A stretch of 40,384 nucleotides of DNA from a virus, in the IMG/VR virus record IMGVR_UViG_3300037010_001054, positions 1 to 40,384 of that record; one strand, given 5' to 3'. Of the stretch, positions 10,801 to 18,595 are shown in pieces. The stretch's first letter is position 1; the number at the start of each line of letters is the position of its first letter. The position numbers were made by a program, and so were the translations under genes. The notes beneath the pieces are model-generated. The model was not told the origin of the DNA. It was given only the letters and a program-made list of their open reading frames with translations, and searched no databases.

Positions 10801-13800
10801 TCTGTAGAATCAACCTTGGTTACCGGAATATAATTATAATCTCTAATGAGCGATTGTTGAGTTAACGTGATATCGTTGCTATAGAATGGAGGAATTAATG
10901 AATCTGGTGCATATCCATCTATGGTATTGTTATATATATTAACGCAAAAATGTGTATACGTTTTGGGTGCAACCGATGGTGGTATCATTCCTGTTGGAAT
11001 AATTGCACCAGCTATATTACTCCACATGGTTGCTGTCCATTTACGTGTTCCATTTGTATCGGCATACGTAATATCCCACCACGATGGTTTATCTGTATAT
11101 CCTTGTAATACCCACGGTTCGAGATGTGGATATTGTGTCCCATATATTTCTTTGTATATAGCATCCCATCTAGATCCCCATACTTTATTGGTGGTAGATA
11201 TAACAGTTGGATACTGTACTACCGCTGTATCTACACCACCATAGTTCCAAGTAAATGCGTTTGTAATATCATAATCGGTTGTAAATGGGTTTAATTGATG
11301 TTGTTGGATATAATCAAAATATGCCTTTTTCATATAATCAACAAATACTGGAGATTCTTCAATGATCATGTTGTAATCAAACGAAAAAGATGCGAATGTT
11401 GGCACTGCTCTATATAAACGCATCTCAGATTCCAAAACAATGGAAGCCACTATATGATTAATGTCGATAACCTTCCAAGCATCTGTTATAGGTCCTGAAT
11501 ACACACTCCATCCAGTATTTGAGTTGTCTCGTACATACAGCGAATTAGTGTTTGTATTTAACCACAACGATCCAATTGGATTTATTACACCAGGTGGTGA
11601 TGCTGCTACACTAACCACATTAAATCTGTATAATTTATTATCATTGGTATTCTTCCAATATATTCCAGGAGATAGATTTGATGTTGGTGCACTGGTCCCT
11701 ATTAAACCGTTAGTTGCAGTTATCAACCGATCAATAATGCTATATACAGTCTTTGTTGGCAATTCAATGTTTACTATATGCCCATCGTGACACCGAACCT
11801 GCCTAATTCCCAATGCAGCATCTGTAAATATTATGGGTTCTACTGCTCTAGACAACCTTAGGAATGGTAGTGTCGCTATCCAATTTTTAATACCAATCTT
11901 CTGTCCGAAGGAATCAACAGTATTTTTTGCATCATAAACTGTAGTATCACCAAATGCAAAATCGTTAGCTTCGTTAAATTCAAACGTTGTTATTATATCA
12001 TCTGATATGTAATATTGTTGGTCCCATATATATCTAACATCACTAGGATCCATGCCTTTTTTGAGGAATGTAACAGAATCGTGTATAAAGGTTTCCTGTA
12101 ATTGTTGTGTGTTGATTGCGTATTGGTTAGCAGCAAACTCAATAATACCTATTGGATCGGTGTTATTCTGAAACATTGCTGACAAGAACATATCAAAGCT
12201 ATCGTTAAATTCTTTAATACTTCCACCCACTCCGAAGTTGTACTCATTTAGACTACCAACTATTGCGCCCTGGTCAAGAAGGAAATTCATCATGTTATCA
12301 GGTTGCTGGGCTGCGATTATAGTGTTGAAATGCGACACTAAGTCTGTTAACGATAACAATTTTCTGTTATCGTGATTTGCATTGTAAAATAATTGATCAG
12401 CAACCTCCCAATCACCTGTAGTATTATAATCAGTGTCGCTTACTCCAGCTGTAACATGTGCAGTCTGTAAGGTGTTGGTTGCATCTAAATATTGATCCCC
12501 ATCGGCTAACCGATACTGATTTACATAACGTGGTATATATTGTTCATTATTAATTCCATGCCTCCATATAGATTGCAATCCAGATGGGTTAGAGGAATCA
12601 GCAATAGCAGAATCGTGATAACAGTATAATACATCATTATCATAATCTAGTAATTGTTGGTCAAAATAAAACTCCTTACCATAATTTCCTATGACAATGC
12701 GTTTATTGATCCGTGCGTCAACAGGATACTTGGATGATTCTTGAAACACAAATATAGAATTCGCCCGATAAGCAGGAGTCCCATCAACGTTATATATGTT
12801 AAATATTGGATATTGGTTTGTATCTGTTTTAACTTGTTCTACTTTTCTGTATGTAATCAGTGTAACAGTTTCTGGTACAAAACTATCCGATGTGGTAGTA
12901 CGGACCAAAACCTCTCCATGAATATCATCGCTTAGTGCAGCAGGAGATACCTCTATACGAACTGTATCGGAGACATTAAGATCTTTAAAGAATTGAATAG
13001 CATTAGCGTGTACGGATGTGGATCCAGCTGTAAATGTGGATATGTCTCCGTTTATAATTGTACCTTCGAGATAATTACCAAATTGTCTAATATTATTAAC
13101 ATACACACGAATTACATCACCACCATACAAATAATTAGGTGCTTCAAATATTGTTTTGTTGGTGGTGGTGCTCAAGGTTTCTGAGAAAACCAGGTTAGTG
13201 TTGATAACCTGATTTGTGGTAGGAACGGGTTGGTTCGATCCATCATATACCCAGTGATAGAAGAAACCATTCCATTTATCACCGATGCTTGTTGTTGATA
13301 TAGGAGCAATGTTATATGTTTGGTCTATGTTAGCAACCGATTCTTTAATACGTAATATCGTATCGTTACCATCAAAACCATTTAACGTCACAGTAAGTAA
13401 AGTATTATCGTATGTAATAGGGTTTTCTACAGCAAATACTAATCCTACAGGAAATACAGATAACAAATCTCCTTGGAGATGAATTTCATTATTAATAAAA
13501 TCAATGCTACTAATTTTATACCGAATTATTGATTCTGCATCTGTCGGACCAGTAGATGACTGTACCCAGCCAGATACATCATTTGCTCGGTATTTCCAGT
13601 TATATGAAACTTGAACCCATTCATTTAATTCGATTGATGCATTATATTCAATGATCGGCATTGTTGCCCGGCGTGCTAATCCACCCAAACTGTCATTTAT
13701 GGTACTTTTGTGTATCCATTTATTTTGCTTAGACCAAGGATCTGTCTGAGGATTGCAATTTTCGGACGAATCCCACGGAAAGGTACCCACTGGTTGCGTT

Positions 13801-14606
13801 GCAGGTACCCAAGAGTTTGTATCTATAGACCAAACCATGACCAGTTGAGTGGTAACATCATAATAAACGAAGGTATTATCCGGTTGGGTTACATCAGGAG
13901 GTGTATGAGTTGGAGCTTGTGGTAAACTTGACCACCAATTTCCATTATTGTCGTCCCAAGATGAATTATCCCAACCTACACTACCGTTGGATGAAGTTGA
14001 ACACGCACAAAGTGTTTGTGCATATGCTGCATTGTATCTTTGTTGTATATCATCGATATCAGCAGGTGTAGATGTAGGATCAGCTAATACAGCTGCCAGT
14101 TGTACAGATGTTTGATATAAGCGATTCTCTGCAACATTACACATACTTTGTATGGTTATATATTGCGGTGGTGAACTTGGATCAACCACATCATACCAGT
14201 AATAATCTTGGTAATTAATTAATTTATCAATATTTATTGGTGGTATGAAGTTGAATTTAAGTGAGTTACCCCATTTCGGCAACCTTGAAATATCTATGCC
14301 TAACCGTTCTGCTTTACTAAGTATATCATTGTAATCAGCAATATGTTCAGCTGTAGCGATTTTTGTGTATAGTAGAGGCTGTAGTTGCCAGGCTTGGCGA
14401 CTAACTGTGGGTTCATGTAACCGATCATCGGATACAACCGAAGGACTTCTCTTTCCAATAGAACCCGTAGCTGGTACCAGTTCAGATTTTGTCAAAAATC
14501 TATTACAGACATTGTCCGTGATAGATTGGTTAACTTTTGTCTGTAATACTGCTGGTAATAATTTAAACAGATCTGTTCTTGGTTTATTATAATCCGAATT
14601 TGACAT
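7839..14606 (-). CDS. giant virion structural protein, about 2255 aa
   Basis: The start is placed at the ATG at 14606 because minus-strand GGGGAA lies about 9 nt upstream; a TTG at 14633 has no such support. The N-terminus (NSDYNKPRTDLFKLLPAVLQTKVN) and the YQDYYWYDV motif near residue 140 resemble very long structural proteins of large T4-related phages. W-type presentation motifs occur near residues 250-300 and 990-1060, and a YGWD..VWD..-G-EWD motif shared with the 477-aa protein lies near residue 2020. No protease, lysozyme or nuclease signature is seen. Between the gp6-like wedge gene and the fibre genes, it is likely a baseplate-periphery or fibre-network scaffold. The function is inferred. 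Confidence 0.65.
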   Translation of the reverse strand: MSNSDYNKPRTDLFKLLPAVLQTKVNQSITDNVCNRFLTKSELVPATGSIGKRSPSVVSDDRLHEPTVSRQAWQLQPLLYTKIATAEHIADYNDILSKAERLGIDISRLPKWGNSLKFNFIPPINIDKLINYQDYYWYDVVDPSSPPQYITIQSMCNVAENRLYQTSVQLAAVLADPTSTPADIDDIQQRYNAAYAQTLCACSTSSNGSVGWDNSSWDDNNGNWWSSLPQAPTHTPPDVTQPDNTFVYYDVTTQLVMVWSIDTNSWVPATQPVGTFPWDSSENCNPQTDPWSKQNKWIHKSTINDSLGGLARRATMPIIEYNASIELNEWVQVSYNWKYRANDVSGWVQSSTGPTDAESIIRYKISSIDFINNEIHLQGDLLSVFPVGLVFAVENPITYDNTLLTVTLNGFDGNDTILRIKESVANIDQTYNIAPISTTSIGDKWNGFFYHWVYDGSNQPVPTTNQVINTNLVFSETLSTTTNKTIFEAPNYLYGGDVIRVYVNNIRQFGNYLEGTIINGDISTFTAGSTSVHANAIQFFKDLNVSDTVRIEVSPAALSDDIHGEVLVRTTTSDSFVPETVTLITYRKVEQVKTDTNQYPIFNIYNVDGTPAYRANSIFVFQESSKYPVDARINKRIVIGNYGKEFYFDQQLLDYDNDVLYCYHDSAIADSSNPSGLQSIWRHGINNEQYIPRYVNQYRLADGDQYLDATNTLQTAHVTAGVSDTDYNTTGDWEVADQLFYNANHDNRKLLSLTDLVSHFNTIIAAQQPDNMMNFLLDQGAIVGSLNEYNFGVGGSIKEFNDSFDMFLSAMFQNNTDPIGIIEFAANQYAINTQQLQETFIHDSVTFLKKGMDPSDVRYIWDQQYYISDDIITTFEFNEANDFAFGDTTVYDAKNTVDSFGQKIGIKNWIATLPFLRLSRAVEPIIFTDAALGIRQVRCHDGHIVNIELPTKTVYSIIDRLITATNGLIGTSAPTSNLSPGIYWKNTNDNKLYRFNVVSVAASPPGVINPIGSLWLNTNTNSLYVRDNSNTGWSVYSGPITDAWKVIDINHIVASIVLESEMRLYRAVPTFASFSFDYNMIIEESPVFVDYMKKAYFDYIQQHQLNPFTTDYDITNAFTWNYGGVDTAVVQYPTVISTTNKVWGSRWDAIYKEIYGTQYPHLEPWVLQGYTDKPSWWDITYADTNGTRKWTATMWSNIAGAIIPTGMIPPSVAPKTYTHFCVNIYNNTIDGYAPDSLIPPFYSNDITLTQQSLIRDYNYIPVTKVDSTDVVISSPYAFGDFGPVEQMWRDSTEFMYDIVKIAFKMQPVRFLHYTMGFDFYDVAGLQVEKISKQVLSHKNMVFHGDLVNNTVYQSHGLSQWYTNFVRNSAYDVNSSDFKTLWVTWDPKLTYQTASFINAKSLQLSSKYFPITKQDYTVTTKKTSGFADYWVDSLFVTTHTVGSWNTFNNTKIPVGNGSDWEFRVEISSPVGRDISYYDVKNYDFTIDLATDICTSVQGLPWDDQATNYDHPIGDTNTWNTGTAVFIRSTGSNPKGINDERVYFIIKVSNNTFKLADSATNAEVGLSIDLTDLGIGTLSVCEVRQTFVASGNIVNVSWEHYKYDKRHINTIRTPVVIKGIQKLINFIDGYAEFYRDQGFIFNDTEDITEIDIDTGTPLSWQVEIERLINRIFTGLGAVGQTISYDQPDGGPYVVSGSSNWITRQNNITEYHEVNPFRNNIWFNNKIGVVSNISSGAYDDISQVPLIYDYTGTNILTDNIFIFREDSKCRITLSSLSGSVYDGEDAIPRPYNDFHMSGVHLYVDTFEHIIMFNNYTIDNNLLYDPFIGLNVSKLHIDFEKHTAQTFRPNVGGYFLNDNQLVQNIEYSIDNMKYYYDTYIVNETADYLDYARALLGYENPSYLDELKVNAKSKFVFWKGMLQYKGSVNSINAYVNSKLFVDAKVDEFWAYKVAEYGNVDSSVYPQIKLTMDDVHKHEMRLHFTTSTDLLENTFTPIVFEDESRWVDLPDLKAALEVYRKMIYGWDLPVWDTLTGLEWDSPFPAIENLFFDAEYTSQLTVDTTNDTNIDNNGYIVLPDSCDGVSIICNAEPAVSVYGPEIIYPFVPNMNHVKVFTDIAGTYTELLQGTDYNEYINGIVNITSPLGTSASSVVTVSIWNDNTKHYDILYTLPSYDATSTTPLPLSMLGKYANSARNIQITVDGVVVDDKSLYIVTIENVSIKLVSLGNIRMDIIKQPISLIAGIHYTRVNSYIVKMISLIG

Positions 14607-14643
14607 ATGTATTATGTTCCCCACAAATAACAACTTTTCATAT

Positions 14644-14651
14644 TATTTATG
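14644..14651 (-). promoter_or_regulatory. candidate late promoter box (CATAAATA)
   Basis: Minus-strand CATAAATA, one mismatch from the T4 late box, 37 nt upstream of the giant gene ATG at 14606. It fits the spacing of the other candidate late boxes in the window. Confidence 0.4.
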
Positions 14652-14702
14652 TGGCACACCTATTTGTTAAATTCCCCTTATTCAGCAAACCACCCAGACT
14701 GA

Positions 14703-17700
14703 TTAGATGTTATATGATCCTTGTTTGATGTTTACTCTATTCAACGAAGTCACTATTTCTATATCATTTACTGTTATGCTCGGTAAAAACAATTCATCTT
14801 CTCTTGCATTAACTTGGAACATATCCCCAAAGAAGTTTTGTGCATTGATTGGAACTAATACTACAGTATCTATCTCAGTAGGTAATGATGCATGTATAGC
14901 AGCAGCTAACTCAGTAAAGTAAAATGTTTCTCCAAATTCCCATAAATTAATATCGAAATATGAGTTAATAACATCAATAATTTTTAATTTAATCTGATTA
15001 TCCGTTGAAGATGTACTAGCAGATCTAATTACCTTGATTGTCCCCCTTAATTCAGGAATAGCGTGAGATCCAAATAAATACTTGAATGCACCAGAGTGTA
15101 ATATTACTGTATCTGATATCATCTTGTTATCTAACAGATCTGCATAACTAGTACGTAAATCAAGTGGTGTTGGGGCTGCGGGTTCCGATGGAAGCAATCC
15201 TGCTAACCACTGTCGAACTGTTATATAATATCCTCTTGTTATTATAAACGTATCATTAATATTACTAGCAGCTGGGTCAATCAAATTCATGTTTGTTGAC
15301 TTATGTAACCACATAAAATTAAGACCGTTTCTACCATTTTCTCGTTTGAAATTTGAATTATTAGTATCAGTAGCATATGATAACATGGTAGTATCTGAGC
15401 TATCTGTGATTGACCAGGCATCACTTACCATCAGCCTGGTAAAATATACATATTCTTTAACGCTAATAGATATAGATGTAGCATTTGTCGAGTTAGCTAA
15501 TATAGTAATTTTGTTTGTAACTTCTCCAATTGAGGTGCTCGTATCTCCTTCTATCCAATCTGTTCCATTGATGCCAACAACAGCAACATCTCCACGACCT
15601 TTGATAAATGAAATTGGTACACTAATATCCGATACTGGAACTGGAGATATGGTTATTGTTGGATTACTAATATCATACAACGGAATGTTGTTAGTACCAA
15701 AATCTGGTACCCCATCCCCGTTCAAATCTTCATTTATTAAACTCAATTGATGTATATTAGGTAATCCTTGATCTGGTAAGCCAGCATCATATGATTCTTG
15801 GTTGAGAATTATGAAATTTGTATTAGTTGATTGTAACCCACTGTAATTTTTGTTTGGGTTTGCTTTTAATAATACTATTAAATCATTTCCAGGGTTTTTG
15901 GAATCGTAATTTACAACTCTACCCTTGGTAGTGAACCAAAACCTAGTTGTGGGACTTTCCGCAATGATTCTTGTTCCCTTAAATGATACATTCCATACAC
16001 CACCACTTGTCTGGTTAATCAATATTAACCAATTATCAGCATCAGCAGCGGCCTGAGAAGTAAACACTACAGGTACCCAGGCAGATGGGGTTATGGTGAT
16101 GTCGTATTTCAGATATATTGGCCATTGTACTGTCTGATTCAACATGTTAATTATTGCTGTTTTTTCGTTATACGTAAATCTCGTTCTACTGGCATCTGTA
16201 TTACCAGTTAGTGATCGGTTGATAAACAAATCAGCATTAGATAATAAAGGTTCTAGATAATCAGTAACCAATGTCGAAGAAGTAACATCTGCTGATATTG
16301 CTGGTAACACATTGATTAATTGTTTAAAATATATGGCCATATCGTCGCCAAAAATTCTGACATTATCATACGTCTCACTTGGATCGTTCCATGATGTATA
16401 TTTTGAATCACCTGCAAACGTGCGATTAACCGACATCATCTTTAATATAGACGAATCTTGTAGCATATACGTATTATAATCTCTACCATTCACCATACGA
16501 TCCTGCGTATAATAAACCGATGGTGCCATACGACGAATATGTTCAATATCCTCCGTTGGCGCAGCATTTTGTATAGTGGTGGTTGCAGAGAATGTAAAAG
16601 CAAATGATTGGTTGTTACCACTGCTATCTTGGTAATCTAAGCTGGAAGATATATTAGTTATAGCACTTTGTGGTATAACTAAATCTGTATTGGTTGATGT
16701 TCTGTACCATATTTGAAACAATCCCTTTGGTATATTAGCAAATTCCCCATCACCAAATATAATACGAACATTATCATCAGTTAAAGTTTCTACTTCATAC
16801 TTATTGCGTATCGTGTTTGTATTAAATATGATATTCTGGGAATGAGCTACATCCACCGGCACCCATTCCCCGTCCCGCATAGTCGATTTAACTGACGGAA
16901 TCGTGACAATTTGATATCCATTGTTTGGATCTACATTATTAACCCATAAATCAGTATCGTTGATATCTGTATCACCGATTTCTATCATTTGGTTAGGTGT
17001 AATACCATCAAATGTATAGTCTTTGTGTTTTAAAATACCTTGCTTTGTAAACATGAAGAAACCAGTGGTATTAGAACTATCCCCTAAACCATCAGATCCG
17101 TATAGCACAGTAAACACTGAATTTATTTCCGGACGTTTTTCGAATGGACCATCCTCATTCAATGAGGATGGTACCAATTCCATTGGAACACCCTGTCCAG
17201 ATACAGATACAGAATATGGCAACACCCCATTTGTTACAGGTATATTATTTAATGAATATAGCTCAAATAACACATCTTGTACTTGAACGCGGTCATTAGG
17301 TGCTACAGTACCAAAGTTCTGCTTTGATATCCTATTGATAACTAATAAAAACTGTTCTTTCCAATCAGGATTTGTATTATCATTCCAAACAATCTTTTTA
17401 TTTGCTAAATTTCTACCCTGCGAATCATACACGACCTCAGTTGTGCGCACTGAAGTTATTTTAACCAATGATCTTGCAGGTATACTGCGAGCTGCAGTAT
17501 ATGATATTAACTTTGCCAATCTCAGTACAGAATCTTTGCGTTGAGCTGTTGGTAAGAAGTTCTCGTGTGAAGTCAAATCTATTCTATATGCTAATAACTC
17601 ACCTAGATATGCAAATAATTCCAATATAGCAATGAATTCGGACGACTCTATATAATCATTAAAAGTTTCAGGAAAATATAGTTTGATATAATCTAGCATA

Positions 17701-17804
17701 CTAGATTTTATAGTGTCATAATCGAAAGCAGCAAAGTTTATATTTTTAAATGCCTCGTAAACATGTTCCCAACTTTCTGCTTTCGAAATTATTCTTCCGC
17801 TCAT
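14703..17804 (-). CDS. baseplate wedge protein, gp6-like, 1033 aa
   Basis: The N-terminal 110 residues match the gp6/J-type wedge pattern: FDYDTIKSSMLDYIK..FPE.FNDYIESSEFIAILELFAYLGELLAYRIDL, then RKDSVLRLAKLISYTAARSIPA. In T4, gp6 dimers knit the baseplate wedges together and transmit the sheath-contraction signal. This protein is much longer than T4 gp6 (about 660 aa), with a beta-rich insertion in the middle third, as in several jumbo or marine T4 relatives. Ribosome binding site AGAGGTAT. It precedes the giant structural gene and follows gp25-like and spike genes, the order expected for a baseplate module. Confidence 0.8.
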   Translation of the reverse strand: MSGRIISKAESWEHVYEAFKNINFAAFDYDTIKSSMLDYIKLYFPETFNDYIESSEFIAILELFAYLGELLAYRIDLTSHENFLPTAQRKDSVLRLAKLISYTAARSIPARSLVKITSVRTTEVVYDSQGRNLANKKIVWNDNTNPDWKEQFLLVINRISKQNFGTVAPNDRVQVQDVLFELYSLNNIPVTNGVLPYSVSVSGQGVPMELVPSSLNEDGPFEKRPEINSVFTVLYGSDGLGDSSNTTGFFMFTKQGILKHKDYTFDGITPNQMIEIGDTDINDTDLWVNNVDPNNGYQIVTIPSVKSTMRDGEWVPVDVAHSQNIIFNTNTIRNKYEVETLTDDNVRIIFGDGEFANIPKGLFQIWYRTSTNTDLVIPQSAITNISSSLDYQDSSGNNQSFAFTFSATTTIQNAAPTEDIEHIRRMAPSVYYTQDRMVNGRDYNTYMLQDSSILKMMSVNRTFAGDSKYTSWNDPSETYDNVRIFGDDMAIYFKQLINVLPAISADVTSSTLVTDYLEPLLSNADLFINRSLTGNTDASRTRFTYNEKTAIINMLNQTVQWPIYLKYDITITPSAWVPVVFTSQAAADADNWLILINQTSGGVWNVSFKGTRIIAESPTTRFWFTTKGRVVNYDSKNPGNDLIVLLKANPNKNYSGLQSTNTNFIILNQESYDAGLPDQGLPNIHQLSLINEDLNGDGVPDFGTNNIPLYDISNPTITISPVPVSDISVPISFIKGRGDVAVVGINGTDWIEGDTSTSIGEVTNKITILANSTNATSISISVKEYVYFTRLMVSDAWSITDSSDTTMLSYATDTNNSNFKRENGRNGLNFMWLHKSTNMNLIDPAASNINDTFIITRGYYITVRQWLAGLLPSEPAAPTPLDLRTSYADLLDNKMISDTVILHSGAFKYLFGSHAIPELRGTIKVIRSASTSSTDNQIKLKIIDVINSYFDINLWEFGETFYFTELAAAIHASLPTEIDTVVLVPINAQNFFGDMFQVNAREDELFLPSITVNDIEIVTSLNRVNIKQGSYNI
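17148..17172. other. strong hairpin inside the gp6-like gene
   Basis: Perfect 11-bp inverted repeat (ACCATCCTCAT and ATGAGGATGGT) with a 3-nt loop, inside coding sequence. There is no T-run, so it is not an intrinsic terminator. It may form an mRNA structure within the wedge message, or it may be chance. Confidence 0.5.
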
Positions 17805-17837
17805 GTATAATACCTCTGTATGAATTAGCTATGAATC

Positions 17838-17861
17838 TTTATGACTAAATACAGTCATAAA
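17838..17861. other. hairpin in the leader of the gp6-like gene
   Basis: Perfect 9-bp arms TTTATGACT and AGTCATAAA with a 6-nt loop, about 34-57 nt upstream of the gp6-like ATG. A further direct copy of TTTATGACT lies at 17885-17893. If transcription starts near the CATAAATA box at 17883, the hairpin lies in the 5' leader and could affect translation or stability. Confidence 0.45.
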
Positions 17862-17874
17862 ATAATGAATTGAT

Positions 17875-18130
17875 ATGCAACTTATTTATGACTCAGGCAA
17901 CAATATGATTATCAAACAATATACCAATATTAACTGGGTCAAAAAACAAATATTATCAGGAAATAATATACATGATGTAGTTCGGTTGTGTAATATATCA
18001 ATATTTACTACATCTCGATATTATACTAAAGGAATTTAATCCCACTCATACCGAATGGGAGAATATGGTTAATAATGGATATAACCACATATGGGATTGA
18101 GTAAATGATGTATGGATATGGAAGAAATAA
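17875..18130 (+). pseudogene. possible decayed small plus-strand gene
   Basis: This is the content of the only gene-free stretch over 300 nt (17805-18133). An ORF from ATG 17875 to TAA 18037-18039 encodes 54 residues with a helix-turn-helix-like segment (ILSGNNIHDVVRLCNIS, then SRYYTKG). Shifting by one base near 18030 extends the reading as EFNPTHTEWENMVNNGYNHIWD to a TGA at 18098, and past this TGA the same frame continues VNDVWIWKK to a TAA at 18128-18130. Tryptophan-rich sense on both sides of the TGA suggests a former TGG. There is no convincing ribosome binding site. This reads like an eroded gene of about 85 codons, but chance coding cannot be excluded. Confidence 0.35.
17883..17890 (-). 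promoter_or_regulatory. candidate late promoter box (CATAAATA)
   Basis: Minus-strand CATAAATA, one mismatch from the T4 late box, 78 nt upstream of the gp6-like ATG. It overlaps a copy of the 9-mer TTTATGACT that also builds the downstream hairpin. Confidence 0.35.
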
Positions 18131-18133
18131 TAA

Positions 18134-18547
18134 TTACTGGAAATCTATATGTATATTGAGATTTTGTGTGATATTCAATTCTATATACAACAAAGTAACT
18201 ACAACAGAAATACTTAGGTTATCATAATCAGGTATAGTTGTCATATTAATCAAATCAACTCGAGGATCATAAGTCACCACTTTAAGCACCTCTTCTTCAA
18301 CTAGAGATATTGTATTATCATCTAATGGTTCAAATACCAAATCTGGAATAATAGTGCCAAATGTTGGCATCATGACTCGCTCGCCTGGACGAGTAAATAT
18401 GTGATTCAATAAATCTCGGTTAACCAAATCTACATCAACAATGCTGAAATTTGTAACAGTAGCAGCTACTGCACTCGTAGGTGTTGATGTATACGTATAT
18501 ACACTCTTTCCGTAGTTGTGTGTTGTAAATCCTTTATATCTTACCAT
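18134..18547 (-). CDS. baseplate wedge protein, gp25-like, 137 aa
   Basis: Length and motifs fit the gp25/GPW family: FTRPGERVMMPTFG at 51-64, then FEPLD and YDPRVDL at 93-99, the family's conserved acidic-Pro-Arg-Val core motif. In T4, gp25 joins gp6 and gp53 in the wedge core next to the first sheath ring; the family was once called lysozyme-like but acts structurally. Ribosome binding site AAGGTG about 6 nt before the ATG. An AATAAATA box is 23 nt upstream. The order spike, gp25-like, gp6-like is a typical baseplate block. Confidence 0.88.
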   Translation of the reverse strand: MVRYKGFTTHNYGKSVYTYTSTPTSAVAATVTNFSIVDVDLVNRDLLNHIFTRPGERVMMPTFGTIIPDLVFEPLDDNTISLVEEEVLKVVTYDPRVDLINMTTIPDYDNLSISVVVTLLYIELNITQNLNIHIDFQ

Positions 18548-18570
18548 TATTACACCTTCACTCTTTCGGG

Positions 18571-18578
18571 TATTTATT
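18571..18578 (-). promoter_or_regulatory. candidate late promoter box (AATAAATA)
   Basis: Minus-strand AATAAATA in the 48-nt gap between the spike gene stop and the gp25-like start, 23 nt upstream of the ATG. Its 14-nt surroundings are identical to those of the box at 4436. Confidence 0.45.
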
Positions 18579-18595
18579 ATAATACACGAATATCA

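Noticed and set aside
12351-12372. 8-bp inverted repeat CGATAACA/TGTTATCG inside the giant gene
   Set aside because: An isolated short hairpin in coding DNA with no T-run or regulatory context; expected occasionally in almost 7 kb.
17805-18133. tRNA or structured RNA in the long gap
   Set aside because: No cloverleaf, anticodon arm or T-loop consensus was found on either strand; the gap is better explained by a leader hairpin and a decayed reading frame.
18134-18547. Annotation of the gp25-like protein as a lysozyme
   Set aside because: The family was once named for weak lysozyme similarity, but the motifs seen (PGERVMMP.FG, YDPRV) are structural wedge motifs.
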